A DNA stretch of 64,000 nt from Candidatus Zixiibacteriota bacterium (lineage in GTDB: Bacteria > Zixibacteria > MSB-5A5 > GN15 > FEB-12), in the NCBI GenBank assembly GCA_040756055.1, contig JBFLZR010000004.1:310001-374000 (forward strand), given 5' to 3'. Of this stretch, positions 44,065-53,569 are shown one piece after another; position 1 is the first letter of the stretch; every line of letters begins with the position of its first letter. The notes beneath the pieces were generated by a model, which did not search any database, was not told where the DNA came from, and saw only the letters and a list, made by a program, of their open reading frames with translations. The translations under genes were made by a program, and so were the position numbers.

Positions 44065-47000
44065 ATGTTGAAAAAGACTTCTACAATCCTCATTGTTTCG
44101 CTTCTGATGTTCGTGCTTTTGGCGACTTCAGCTTTTGCCGCACAATCCAAGAGCAAAGGCACACTCTCGCCGAGCGCGCGGATTAAAGCTTCTGCCAACG
44201 CCCTGGCGTACTCGTTCACCGATGAAAGGCCGGCCGGCGCCACCGGCGCGCTTCAGCAGGGACGGATCCCGATCGGGGCCGTCGCCTATTCCTCGGCGGC
44301 TATCTCGCCAGGCCGAACGGTCGGCGATACCTGGTACGACCAGCAGCATAACGGCTCGATGGGTCGCATGATCGAAACCGGTCCTCACTCCGGACAGACG
44401 GGCGCAACAACCGTCCACTTCAGCTGGATGTACTCTCCCGATGCTACCATCGAGGAACGTTCATATGCCTATAATGCATACATCAGTGGTACTCATCAGT
44501 ATGCCGGCGCTTATGTGTTGCACTCCTGGGAATACTCCGGATATGTCAATATCGATGTAACCCCGGATAACCGTGGTATCGTCGGTGGCCACACCGATGT
44601 TCACGGCCTCGTGAAATATCAGCCGCAAATGCATTTCGATGATTGCTCAACGTGCGAAGATTTCGCGGCTTTTACACGCCTGCCTGATTCTCTGGCCGTT
44701 TATGGGCAGGAAGGCGGCAATACCGAGGCTACCTGGCCCAAGTTCTTCCTGCAGTTCGGTACCGATACCGTGCTCCATGTCGTGGCCGGCAATGATTACG
44801 GCGCCTATTATATGTCCCTCATGTATTTCCGCTGCGTCGGATACGAAGGACAGGGTATCTGGGATTATCCGCCCTATGTTTTCGACACGGTTCGCGATAT
44901 TGCCTATGATATCACTGCCCAGAGAATGGACGACCGCGTGGGTATCACCTGGATGGCCCACCCTCCATATGAGGAGCCATGGTGCGATACCTGCTCGGGC
45001 AACACTCCGACCGCCTATCTCGACTGGGGAGTCGGCCAGATGGATAACGACGTCTATGTGCAGGTGTCCAACGATCAGGGTGCCAATTGGGAACCCAAAC
45101 AGAACCTGACCAAGGTGCCGATTGGCGAAGCAGCCCTTAAAGGATATTGCGATAACTCTATTTTGCTCGATCAGGAGGGTTATCTGCACGTCATCTGGCA
45201 CGCCCACCCGTGGCCCTCAGATCCTGACCTCACCATGAACTGGGGCGGCGATGGATTCTTCTGGCCTGATAAATCCCGCCTGATGCACTGGTCCGAAAAC
45301 GTACCATACCTCAGAACAATTTGCGATCACACCTATGACCCGAGCGACAGCTGCGGTTCGCCCGGCTGGGCCATGACAGTTGCCAAACCCACTCTGTCTG
45401 AGTGCGACGGCAAACTGTACGCTATCTGGTCGCAGTTCAATGATGTCCCCGGAGGTATCATCGACGACTGTGCCGACTGGCGCTGGGATGACTGGAACAA
45501 CTACTATTGGGGCGGAGCCAACGCCGAAATCTGGGTGTCTGTCTCCGACGACGGCGGACTCACCTGGGATCGTCAGCGTAACCTGACCAACTCTTATACT
45601 CCGTACTGCGATCCCGAGATCGGCGAGGACTGCCAGAGCGATTACTGGGCCTCTATGTCTCGCTGGGGCCGTCAGGTCCAGGCAGGGGAAGACTGGTCTG
45701 CCGCCGATATCGTCGACCCGTCAGGTGGATCATCACCGACCAACTGGTATCTTGACATACAGTATGTCAACGATCTCGAGGCCGGACGAGCCATCAGCAC
45801 CGACGACTACGAAGGCGAATTCACCAACAACCCCATCAAGTGGTTCAGAATGCCTTGCGTGGAGCCGGTCCCCAACCCCATTCCTGTATTTTCTCTGTCT
45901 TCTATCGGCTTCCCGGCATGGGAGAAACCGGGCGTGGAATTCGATACCCTGCTCCTGATCGAAAACGTCGGTAACGCCAACTACAATTATACCGTGTCGT
46001 TCGAGGAAGACAACGGCACCGCCGGCTGGCTGGGCGTATCCGGACTCTCGGGTACATGCCCCTCCGGTTTGGACAATGTCGAAACCGGAGCCATCGTCAT
46101 CAACCAGGGCGGAATTGTCGACTACGCGGTCATTCTTACCGGACGAGTAACCTTCAGCTGTACCGAAATCGAAACACCGACCGTTATCGATATCGAGTTC
46201 CTCGTTGCCGATACTCTCATCTTCCCCGACTACGATACCGTTCATACCAGCTGTATCGCTCTGATCTGCGGCAACAACGGTAACGTTGGCGGCAATGGCT
46301 ATCCCGGCGTCACTATGGACTATATCCGCGACGGTGACTGTGATACCACTGCCCTCAACTATATGTTCGAAGGCTCTCCGCTGATCGGATGGGTCAACGG
46401 CGATGACACTGTAGTGAACTACTACATGTGGGGTGGAAACTGGGCTAACGAAGAGGGTCTGTTGCCTCAGGGCGGCATGATCGCCACCAAGGTGTGCGAC
46501 AACCTCAATGCCGAGGTATTTCATTCCGGTGTCTTCTCCTCTAACGACTCGACCATCGCTATGGAGAAAGTCGTCGTGGCCCCGCTCGATGACTGCCCGT
46601 TCATTATTGAGTACCTGAAGGTATATTCCTACGACGGTCTCGCTCACTCCGGCCTGCTGGTCGGTGAGGCTATCGACTGGGATATTCCCTGGGATTACCG
46701 CGATGATGATACGGCCGGCGACTACTGGGACGTCAACAACTACGGCGGTTTCGACGCCCCGAGAGCTCTCGTTTACCAGCAGGGTTACGAAGCTTCGGGC
46801 GACTGGGATACCCTGTATCCTTTCGACTGCCAGCTCAATAACGAGCGCTATGGCGGTAACGCCTTTGTAGCTTCGTACTTCAACGGCTCGTTCGCGGCCG
46901 GTGGACCCTACAGCGCATTCGTTCAGGAGAACGACTCGTTGCAGGAAACCGACGGCTGGTTTGAAGGTAAGCTCTACTACGAACTCATGGGTACCGGCTT

Positions 47001-47487
47001 CAAGGCTACCGACTCGATCGAAGATCTGCACACGGCAATGTGCTTTGACCCGAGCCTCGACCTCGGCGCGACTGACTATTACGAGGTCGTCACGGTCCTG
47101 GCTACGGTACACCAGGGCACCCTGGCCGACCTGCAGGCCGCAGTCGACGCCGGTAAGACCTGGTATACAAACAATGGCGGCATCGCCATGTTCGCCGATG
47201 TCGATGGCGCCGGCGGTATCGATATGTGCCAGGGCTGCTGCGAACTTGTCGGCGATCTAAACGGCGACGATTACCTGGACCCGCTTGATGTCACCTTCTA
47301 TGTCAACTGGCTATGGAAGGGAGGCCCCGCGCCGAGCTGTTGCGCGGAAGCCGACATCAACGGAGACTGCTTTACCGACCCGCTCGACCTGACTGCAATG
47401 GTCAATTACATCTGGAAAGGCGGTTTGCCGCCGGCCAGTTCCTGTGATATGTCTTGCTGGCTGACATGCACCGGGTCATGCGATTAA
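44065..47487 (+). CDS. Large secreted protein with sialidase-type repeats and C-terminal dockerin-like module
   Basis: Secreted protein of 1140 residues. Signal peptide STILIVSLLMFVLLATSAFA. The N-terminal half carries Asp-box-like turns of sialidase/BNR propellers (SNDQGANWEPKQNLT near residue 335, SDDGGLTWDRQRNLT near 495). A middle Ig-like stretch (about 620-710) leads to a block (about 720-1050) shared with the next gene: CIALICGNNGN, MDYIRDGDCDTTA, PFIIEYLKVYSYDG. The end is a dockerin-like pair of calcium loops, DLNGDDYLDPLD and DINGDCFTDPLD, followed by cysteine-rich residues. It has no type IX sorting domain. Strong promoter and long leader precede it; AAAGGAGG precedes the ATG. Dockerins bind cohesins, but none is visible in this window. 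Confidence 0.9.
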   Translation: MLKKTSTILIVSLLMFVLLATSAFAAQSKSKGTLSPSARIKASANALAYSFTDERPAGATGALQQGRIPIGAVAYSSAAISPGRTVGDTWYDQQHNGSMGRMIETGPHSGQTGATTVHFSWMYSPDATIEERSYAYNAYISGTHQYAGAYVLHSWEYSGYVNIDVTPDNRGIVGGHTDVHGLVKYQPQMHFDDCSTCEDFAAFTRLPDSLAVYGQEGGNTEATWPKFFLQFGTDTVLHVVAGNDYGAYYMSLMYFRCVGYEGQGIWDYPPYVFDTVRDIAYDITAQRMDDRVGITWMAHPPYEEPWCDTCSGNTPTAYLDWGVGQMDNDVYVQVSNDQGANWEPKQNLTKVPIGEAALKGYCDNSILLDQEGYLHVIWHAHPWPSDPDLTMNWGGDGFFWPDKSRLMHWSENVPYLRTICDHTYDPSDSCGSPGWAMTVAKPTLSECDGKLYAIWSQFNDVPGGIIDDCADWRWDDWNNYYWGGANAEIWVSVSDDGGLTWDRQRNLTNSYTPYCDPEIGEDCQSDYWASMSRWGRQVQAGEDWSAADIVDPSGGSSPTNWYLDIQYVNDLEAGRAISTDDYEGEFTNNPIKWFRMPCVEPVPNPIPVFSLSSIGFPAWEKPGVEFDTLLLIENVGNANYNYTVSFEEDNGTAGWLGVSGLSGTCPSGLDNVETGAIVINQGGIVDYAVILTGRVTFSCTEIETPTVIDIEFLVADTLIFPDYDTVHTSCIALICGNNGNVGGNGYPGVTMDYIRDGDCDTTALNYMFEGSPLIGWVNGDDTVVNYYMWGGNWANEEGLLPQGGMIATKVCDNLNAEVFHSGVFSSNDSTIAMEKVVVAPLDDCPFIIEYLKVYSYDGLAHSGLLVGEAIDWDIPWDYRDDDTAGDYWDVNNYGGFDAPRALVYQQGYEASGDWDTLYPFDCQLNNERYGGNAFVASYFNGSFAAGGPYSAFVQENDSLQETDGWFEGKLYYELMGTGFKATDSIEDLHTAMCFDPSLDLGATDYYEVVTVLATVHQGTLADLQAAVDAGKTWYTNNGGIAMFADVDGAGGIDMCQGCCELVGDLNGDDYLDPLDVTFYVNWLWKGGPAPSCCAEADINGDCFTDPLDLTAMVNYIWKGGLPPASSCDMSCWLTCTGSCD

Positions 47488-47525
47488 ACAACATCTTTTG
47501 AACTGACACAATGCCTTTATCCAAA

Positions 47526-47554
47526 GGGCGGCTCAACCCCACGTTGAGCCGCCC
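47526..47554 (+). terminator. Strong hairpin after the large dockerin gene
   Basis: GGGCGGCTCAAC pairs perfectly over 12 bases with GTTGAGCCGCCC around CCCAC. The following sequence is T-poor (TCCCCATT), so it may terminate weakly or protect the 3' end of the transcript. Confidence 0.65.
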
Positions 47555-47644
47555 TCCCCATTAACGCTCCTATCCCAACTCCTCAAAACAGAGTAGCTTC
47601 CCAAAACCGAACCGAGTAACATAGAGCCCACAATCCCTTTTGTC

Positions 47645-47673
47645 TTGACACAACCCACCGCAAGACTTATACT
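47645..47673 (+). promoter_or_regulatory. Near-consensus sigma-70 promoter of the second dockerin gene
   Basis: TTGACA (47645-47650), 17-base spacer, TATACT (47668-47673): the same hexamers and spacing as at 43491. The sequences around the hexamers also share TTGACAC and TATACTA. Confidence 0.85.
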
Positions 47674-47852
47674 AACATTGCACAAGGGAGTGCTCAGTTT
47701 CTCAAACAGTTTCCGGGAGGGCAGAAATTGCTTACTGCACCTCACGGCCCTTAAGTTCTTCTCGCTTACGTTAGAAAAAACAGCTCGTTTTATGTGTGTC
47801 GCGACAAAACATGGTAGTCTGTCCGCAAAGCAAATCTAAACGGAGGGATCAG

Positions 47853-49277
47853 ATGAAAAGTCCATTCTCAACGTCACTCTCGCTCGCCCTGTCAATTTTC
47901 TTGCTCGCCGGTCTGACGGCACAAGCCGGTATCGACAAGAAAACCGCCTCTAAACAGGTTGGCAAACCCGCGCTCGTCCGAACCAACGCGCAAGCCTACG
48001 CCATCCCGGCCGAACCCGATGTCTTCCTGGTCTGGGACACCGTACAAACCTCCTGCCTCGCCCTGACCTGCAGCCCCCACGGTAACATGGGACGTCAGGG
48101 ATTCGGCAAAGTCAACATGGATTACTACCCCGAGGACTGCGACACAACGGCTCAGGTCTATATGTACGATGGCTCACCGGTAATCGGTCGCATAATCGGT
48201 GACGACACTGTCTTCAACTCGGCTATCTACGACGCCACCTGGTTTGACGAAGTTGGCTTCCTGCCACAGGGCGGTACAAAACAGACAGCATACTGCATCG
48301 CACTAAATGCCGAGGTCTATCACACCGGCACCTTCACAACTACAGACTCAAGTATCGCCCTTAACCGCGTTTACATTGCCCCTCAGAACAACTGTCCATT
48401 TATAATCGAGTATACGCGGGTTTACTCCTTCGACGGCGCGGCCCACGATGACATCATGATCGGCGAAGTTGTCGATTGGGATGTGCCCTGGGATTTCCTC
48501 GAGGATGATGAATATCACTACTGCGTCAACTACGGAGGCCTTGACGTACCCAGAAACCTGGTGTATCAGCAGGGCTACGAAGCCACCTGGGATGACGACG
48601 AACAAGACGCAGACTGCCAGCAAAACGATTACCGTTTCGCGGGTATCGCCTTCGCGCAGTCTTTCTTGAACGGTACCGTCTTTAGCCCCGTTCCCTACAG
48701 CGGCTTCGTAGGTGAGTTCGACTCTCTGACCGGGCTCGATGACCTCGATGCCGGCGGCCTTTTCGCGAACATGATTCAAGCCGGTTTCATGGCAACAGAC
48801 TCGGTCGAGGATCTGATATCAGTCGTGTGCTATCATCCCAATCTCGATATCGGCGCCGATGATTACTTCGAGGTAGTTAATATCCTCGCGACAGTACACG
48901 AGGGATCACTTGCCGATCTTCAGGCAGCGATCGACGCCGGCAAGGCATGGTATCAATCTCACGGCGGTATGGACATATTTACCGACGTCGATGGGAACGG
49001 TCGGATCGATCTCTGCACCGGCACCTGCTGCGAGATCGCAGGCGATCTTAACGGAGATGGCGCCGCCGATCCTCTCGACACCTATATGGTCAACTGGCTC
49101 TGGAAAGGCGGTCCAGGTCCAGTGTGCTGTGCTTCAGCAGATCTCAATTGCGATTGTCACATTGACCCAAATGACGTGGGCTTCTACGTCGGCTGGTTGT
49201 GGAAAGGTTGGCTGAATCCCTGTAACGCCTGCCAGGAGGAATGTTGGGAAGACATCGGCGGTCCTCCCTGCCCGTAA
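47853..49277 (+). CDS. Secreted dockerin-type protein, free-standing copy of the C-terminal part of the preceding protein
   Basis: Secreted protein of 474 residues with signal peptide (FSTSLSLALSIFLLAGLTAQA). From about residue 55 it aligns along its length with the C-terminal part of the 1140-residue protein: CLALTCSPHGNMG, MDYYPEDCDTTA, NNCPFIIEYTRVYSFDG, NLVYQQGYEAT, ILATVHEGSLADLQAAIDAGKAW. It ends in two calcium loops, DLNGDGAADPLD and DLNCDCHIDPND, and a cysteine-rich tail. It thus lacks the propeller part. ATG 47853 has GGAGGG upstream; longer in-frame starts lie in the leader. The shared block is not a family I recognise. The dockerin part may attach it to the cell surface or to a partner. 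Confidence 0.9.
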   Translation: MKSPFSTSLSLALSIFLLAGLTAQAGIDKKTASKQVGKPALVRTNAQAYAIPAEPDVFLVWDTVQTSCLALTCSPHGNMGRQGFGKVNMDYYPEDCDTTAQVYMYDGSPVIGRIIGDDTVFNSAIYDATWFDEVGFLPQGGTKQTAYCIALNAEVYHTGTFTTTDSSIALNRVYIAPQNNCPFIIEYTRVYSFDGAAHDDIMIGEVVDWDVPWDFLEDDEYHYCVNYGGLDVPRNLVYQQGYEATWDDDEQDADCQQNDYRFAGIAFAQSFLNGTVFSPVPYSGFVGEFDSLTGLDDLDAGGLFANMIQAGFMATDSVEDLISVVCYHPNLDIGADDYFEVVNILATVHEGSLADLQAAIDAGKAWYQSHGGMDIFTDVDGNGRIDLCTGTCCEIAGDLNGDGAADPLDTYMVNWLWKGGPGPVCCASADLNCDCHIDPNDVGFYVGWLWKGWLNPCNACQEECWEDIGGPPCP

Positions 49278-49304
49278 GACTTGGCAAAGTAGAGTAACAA
49301 AAAA

Positions 49305-49340
49305 GAGCCATCCGCCCCAAAGCGGGTGGCTTCATTATTT
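49305..49340. terminator. Terminator between dockerin gene and usher gene
   Basis: GCCATCCGC (49307-49315) pairs with GCGGGTGGC (49322-49330) with one G-T pair, with an A-run before and a T-rich run after. It separates two convergent transcripts. Confidence 0.75.
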
Positions 49341-49348
49341 GGGGAAAA

Positions 49349-51955
49349 TCACTGAGTGGAAACTGTCTCGTCGGAATTCACCGGCACCAGAAGGAAATTG
49401 ACCCCCTCTATCATCGTGCCCCCCTCGACCGGTTTTATCTCGAACTCAATCTGCGCCGGCTGGGAAACATAACCAAACTGCTTGAGCTGCTCGGGATCAA
49501 TGTACGCTTTGTAAGAACCGGGAATAAGCCCAAGATAATAGAAATCGCCGCTGGTAAACGATGTCAACTCGATCAGCGTCTCTTTGGAAAGATTCATCAG
49601 AATAATTTTCGTGCCGCCCACACCTCTCAGCGCCGCGCCCACATGCCTGTCAACCCGTCCCGATATTTCACTGGTAGTAACAATCGGAACCTTGATCGCT
49701 GTAACCTCATTCGGATTGACCTTGACCTTATAATTGTCATAGCTGGGCTTCAAAAGCGGGTTATCCAGGCTGTACTGGTCAATCTGCACGGTGTACTCTT
49801 CGTAGGGACGGAGACCATCATAATAGTATTGCCTGTCCGCTCCCCTGATACTCACATGTCCGCCGGCGATTCTCGCCCTGAGACCCGACAGATATTCCTC
49901 GCCGTCATCCATCACCCCATTGTAATTTACGTCATGGAACGGACGGACCACCGCCGACCCGGTGCCAACGGCGTTCCTTCGATCGAACTGAACGCCGTGC
50001 GTCTCCTTGTTGTAGCGGATGGAACCCCGCTGCACCTGGTTCATTGTCGTGCGCTTCGAAGTGTGCATCACGCGCGACGTAAAGTCCGCGAAAGGCGTCA
50101 GCAGATTGAAGGTGGCCATAATAGTATTGCTCTTGGTGAGCGCGTTGTGCTCCATCGAAAGCGTTATCTGGCTCGTTCTGAATATCCTCTTCGCGAGATG
50201 GACGCCATATTTCGACGGCTTGTTCTGCACGTGGTCATAGTCTATCTGGAACTGCGGGCTTAAAAATCTCAAGAGCCTCGATGACAGCATGAGCTGGCTG
50301 GACATGCTCTCAACCGTCTTGTTCGAATACGCCGTGCTCTTATACTTACCCATATATGTAAGATGGACCGGGAATACCGAAGCGTTGAATCCGAAGTTCA
50401 TGTTCATCGACCTCAGCGTAGGATACTCATCAGCGGATATGTTATAACGCAGACCGATATAGTTGCCACCCAGCCGGATCGGCATCGACACCGAAAAATT
50501 TATTTTCGAGAGCTGGTCGAGCGGATTGCGAATGGCATTTTCATAGTATTTCGTGTATCCGGCCGCGACATTAATCGACGATGGCCGGCTGAAGCTCAGA
50601 CTCGCCTTCGACTCATAATTGAAAGCGTGCGCTCCGTTCACTGTCATGCTGCCGAACAATTGATAGGTCGCGTCGGCCGCCACCACCGACTTCTCGCCAT
50701 CGTCCGCCCCTACCGGCAAATCATAGCTGAGACCGAACGTCAAACCGCTCAGAACACCATAGTAAGCATTCGCTTGGGCATATGTTCTCTTCTGCTGATT
50801 GAACTGAAGAGACCCACCGGCCAGGTTATACTCAAACTCCCCCTTGGGAAGCAGCGTGTACGGAACCCGAATCACCTGTTGATTGGTTCGCATCTCGCCG
50901 CTGGGGCCGAACATCTTAATTTCAATGTTCGAAGCGCCGTAATACACATCCGCGTTAAAATCATAGAATCCATCGAAACCGGTGAAAACATAATCAGTCA
51001 ACTTGTTGTCTACCCACAGTTCAACCTCCCAGCCTTCTCCGATATAATCTCTCAGATGGATAGTCTGAAAATATTCCCGCCGCTGCTGTGGCTTGTTGGT
51101 AATCATGGCGCCATCGAGACCTCGCCCCAGCGCGCCGCCGGCGTTGACCTTGCCAACTGTGGCCTGGCTGAGATACTTGTTATCGGACAGGAAATAGTGC
51201 CAGCCGTAGGTGAACTGATCCGCGTCAAACGGCTCTTCGTTGCTGCCGCCGGTTGTCATCTCAAAATCCCCGCCCAGGAGAATCCCGCCGGTGGTCAGGC
51301 TGTAATAATGATTGTTTCTTCCGCCAATCGGGTTAGCCGAAATCGACCAGTCAACCGCCGCGCCGCTCAGGTAGCGTCGCTCATGCCCCAGATCAACCAC
51401 ATCCTTCAGCGACGCCATCCGCTGGCTGAGCTTCTCCCTCGCAATCTTGCGCTTCAGTTTCTGGTAAGCCGGAAAATCCTCGTCCAGCGGAACATACACG
51501 CGCAGCATCGTGAAATCGAAACTCATACGCAGGTTGAACAGGTTGGCCAACAACTCCACCCGCACATACAGATCATCTCCACCGACATAGTAATCCGAGG
51601 CCAGGTAAGGATACTCCTTCCCCAGCGCCTTAATCCGGAAATTGGCAAGATCGAACTCATAATGCTGATCCTTGGAAATGAAAAAGCCCTGAAACCTCTT
51701 CTTCTCCAGATCGGCTTCTATATTAATGTCGAGGAGGCTGAAGACCTTGACCAGCGGAAGGTACACGGTGTGACCGTCGTACTGCACGAAAAGATCCTGC
51801 TGAACCAGCTTGGGGACCTCGAAACTGATTACGATCTCTTCGAAATTTCTGCTCTGACTGGCGTTTATCTGGGCCGACACTGACGCGGCGGTCAGAATTA
51901 CACCTAACAGAACCCCGCAAGGAATATATCGGCATGTTCTACGAAGCATATCCAT
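49349..51955 (-). CDS. Usher-like outer-membrane protein of a fimbrial-type locus
   Basis: Outer-membrane protein of 868 residues with signal peptide (CGVLLGVILTAASVSA). After an N-terminal periplasmic part (about 30-180) the sequence is dominated by alternating beta-strands (about 200-650; SLTTGGILLGGDFEMTTGG, LRYNISADEYPTLRSM), consistent with a large barrel. Then comes DVNYNGVMDDGEEYLSG near residue 675 and two small beta-sandwich modules (about 745-860, VTTSEISGRVDRHVG). This size and order fit fimbrial ushers of the alternate type, though similarity to PapC is not obvious by eye. The call depends strongly on the neighbours: it is the last gene after a PapD-like chaperone and six pilin-like exported proteins. 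It would secrete and assemble the subunits. Confidence 0.7.
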   Translation of the reverse strand: MDMLRRTCRYIPCGVLLGVILTAASVSAQINASQSRNFEEIVISFEVPKLVQQDLFVQYDGHTVYLPLVKVFSLLDINIEADLEKKRFQGFFISKDQHYEFDLANFRIKALGKEYPYLASDYYVGGDDLYVRVELLANLFNLRMSFDFTMLRVYVPLDEDFPAYQKLKRKIAREKLSQRMASLKDVVDLGHERRYLSGAAVDWSISANPIGGRNNHYYSLTTGGILLGGDFEMTTGGSNEEPFDADQFTYGWHYFLSDNKYLSQATVGKVNAGGALGRGLDGAMITNKPQQRREYFQTIHLRDYIGEGWEVELWVDNKLTDYVFTGFDGFYDFNADVYYGASNIEIKMFGPSGEMRTNQQVIRVPYTLLPKGEFEYNLAGGSLQFNQQKRTYAQANAYYGVLSGLTFGLSYDLPVGADDGEKSVVAADATYQLFGSMTVNGAHAFNYESKASLSFSRPSSINVAAGYTKYYENAIRNPLDQLSKINFSVSMPIRLGGNYIGLRYNISADEYPTLRSMNMNFGFNASVFPVHLTYMGKYKSTAYSNKTVESMSSQLMLSSRLLRFLSPQFQIDYDHVQNKPSKYGVHLAKRIFRTSQITLSMEHNALTKSNTIMATFNLLTPFADFTSRVMHTSKRTTMNQVQRGSIRYNKETHGVQFDRRNAVGTGSAVVRPFHDVNYNGVMDDGEEYLSGLRARIAGGHVSIRGADRQYYYDGLRPYEEYTVQIDQYSLDNPLLKPSYDNYKVKVNPNEVTAIKVPIVTTSEISGRVDRHVGAALRGVGGTKIILMNLSKETLIELTSFTSGDFYYLGLIPGSYKAYIDPEQLKQFGYVSQPAQIEFEIKPVEGGTMIEGVNFLLVPVNSDETVSTQ

Positions 51956-51994
51956 ATGCTCACCTGATAAGCCGGCGAATGTTCCCGTACCCGC

Positions 51995-52870
51995 TTATTC
52001 CTCCACGTTCATGGTGAAAAGAATATCGTTGCCGAATATCATCTCTTCCTGCGGAAGGTCCTTGCGGCCCTTATTTGTTACATTAACCTCAACGGTAAAC
52101 GGCCGCTTGAAATCCCCTGCCACAATGGGAAGTTCCACGCGCCGGCGCAGGTCGTGATAGACCGCCAGATGAATCTCGCTCTTACTGATTTCCTTGCCGT
52201 CGGCATCCAGCAAACGGCAGCTCAGAAGTCCCACGTATGAGACATTACCGCGATTCACCAGGTCAACAACCGCGTACACATTGGAGTCCGTGACCTGAGT
52301 TTCGGAATTTGTCAACTCAACATTGGCGACACAATCCCCCTTGCGATACTTGAGCATAATCGCTGTGCGCATGATCATATTCAGCTTGGTGGTAATCTTG
52401 TTGTCGTCTTCGGGAGTCGGTATCGTGGTTGTTCCCTCTTGCGCCTGAACCACGACCCTCGCCCAGTATTCGCCGTCAGCCAGGTCTTTCGGCGGATCCG
52501 CCACGAATCTCACAATCTGAGAACCGTTGGCGGGAATGATCAACTTGCGCGGAAACGCCTTCACCCATCCCATCGCCGACCGGGGATCGGTCACGGCCGA
52601 GTCCTGAAGATCAATACTGACATTACCGAGACTGTCGGATTCGGGAATGCCGAAGGCGAAGTCAATCGTGACTTCCTTGGGAGCGTTGGTCGGATTCTGA
52701 ACAGTGAGCCGCCCCGTCCGGCCTTTTTCGGAGATAAACACTACCGGAGGAGCTACCAGAACACCCGCCAGAATATCTGCCAGCGGCAGAAGGACCAGCA
52801 TTAATGCACAAAATATCCCCTGCCGAAATACCCTTTTTAACGACAGGGGATTCAATTTCAAATCAGTCAT
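51995..52870 (-). CDS. PapD-like periplasmic pilus chaperone
   Basis: Exported protein of 291 residues. A long signal region (RQGIFCALMLVLLPLADILAG) is followed by an immunoglobulin-like domain with features of pilus chaperones: VVFISEKGRTGRLTVQNPTN (strand A1/B region), SAMGWVKAFPRKLIIPANGSQ and IVRFVADPPKDLADGEYWARV (strand G1 and following, where subunits are gripped). A second beta-domain (about 160-285) contains ANVELTNSETQ, NRGNVSYVGLLSCRLLDADG and FTVEVNVTNKGRKDLP. The G1-like motif 'P-x-x-S-Q-I-V-R' is the best evidence. It lies between the pilin-like genes and the usher-like gene, with gaps of 120 and 39 bases. The role inferred is donor-strand stabilisation of the DUF4402-like subunits. 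Confidence 0.75.
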   Translation of the reverse strand: MTDLKLNPLSLKRVFRQGIFCALMLVLLPLADILAGVLVAPPVVFISEKGRTGRLTVQNPTNAPKEVTIDFAFGIPESDSLGNVSIDLQDSAVTDPRSAMGWVKAFPRKLIIPANGSQIVRFVADPPKDLADGEYWARVVVQAQEGTTTIPTPEDDNKITTKLNMIMRTAIMLKYRKGDCVANVELTNSETQVTDSNVYAVVDLVNRGNVSYVGLLSCRLLDADGKEISKSEIHLAVYHDLRRRVELPIVAGDFKRPFTVEVNVTNKGRKDLPQEEMIFGNDILFTMNVEE

Positions 52871-52990
52871 CTTGTCTACATCCTATGCTTGTGTTAAAGT
52901 CGCCGTGAGAACCGCAAATCCATCGCGGCCTCATCCCATCCAAGGGAAACTTAACCGGAGCGACTTTAAATCGTCAATTTTTAACAGTCA

Positions 52991-53545
52991 TCAGTTACCG
53001 GTATAGGCAGCCGTCAGAACGATATCGCCCGAATAAGCGCCCACCGCCTGGTCAACCGCCGGATAAACGGTACCGACCAGGTACACATGCAAACCATTGT
53101 CAGCGCCGAGCGTGGTGGCGGTCAGGTTGTATGGATCCTCTACCGTCTCCGAACCACTCTTGGTGGCGGCATCACCGGCCAGGAACGGATCGATTTCGCA
53201 ATCGGTGGCCCCGAACGAAATGATCATACGGTCGGTGTTAGTGGAATTCCAAAGGTACTCGGGAAGCTGAAAGTAAAGAGCAACTTCACTACCGCCGGCA
53301 CCGGCGACCTGGAAGTCGGCGGCTTCAGCCACGACATCGATGTCGGCTGAAGTCGGGACGCCCTGAAGCACGCTACCGAAGTTAAGGTCTTGAACCGAAG
53401 TTACCGCCAGAACGGCCAATACCGTAGCATTGGCGCCGCCTGTGGCCACTTCCTGAGCCTGAGTGTTCGCAGCCGCGAACATCAGAACAAACAGCGCAAC
53501 CGCGATAAGCGGTGAAGCGAATTTCTTGTGTGATTTGAATAGCAT
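52991..53545 (-). CDS. DUF4402-like exported subunit, major pilin candidate A
   Basis: Exported beta-rich protein of 184 residues with signal peptide (SPLIAVALFVLMFAAANTQAQ). It fits the DUF4402 pattern: an N-terminal strand ATVLAVLAVTSVQDLNFGSV, a LPEYLWNSTNTDRMIISF strand pair, a single cysteine in ATDCEIDPF, and a last strand SGDIVLTAAYTGN. The C-terminal alternation of hydrophobic residues with a near-terminal tyrosine resembles that of chaperone-usher pilins. It is very similar to the next gene upstream (53570-54124), the result of a recent duplication. AGGAGA precedes the ATG. Located immediately upstream of the chaperone gene; inferred structural subunit of a surface fibre. Confidence 0.82.
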   Translation of the reverse strand: MLFKSHKKFASPLIAVALFVLMFAAANTQAQEVATGGANATVLAVLAVTSVQDLNFGSVLQGVPTSADIDVVAEAADFQVAGAGGSEVALYFQLPEYLWNSTNTDRMIISFGATDCEIDPFLAGDAATKSGSETVEDPYNLTATTLGADNGLHVYLVGTVYPAVDQAVGAYSGDIVLTAAYTGN

Positions 53546-53569
53546 TGTTTATCTCCTGGTTACGTTATT

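Larger units (their letters stand above)
47488..47852 (+). other. Intergenic region between the two dockerin genes
   Basis: A 365-base stretch. It holds a strong hairpin (47526-47554), the second near-consensus promoter (47645-47673) and a leader of about 175 bases that begins with a small stem (GCAC/GTGC near 47679-47692) and ends with the CGGAGGG ribosome site before 47853. Short open frames were rejected. Confidence 0.6.

Noticed and set aside
45733-47112. 459-residue open frame on the minus strand
   Set aside because: Antisense to the large dockerin protein, whose signal peptide, repeats and strong promoter prove the plus-strand gene.
50363-51883. 506-residue open frame on the plus strand
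   Set aside because: It lies antisense to the usher-like gene, is rich in Arg, His and Ile, has no signal or domain, and mirrors the codon use of the real gene.
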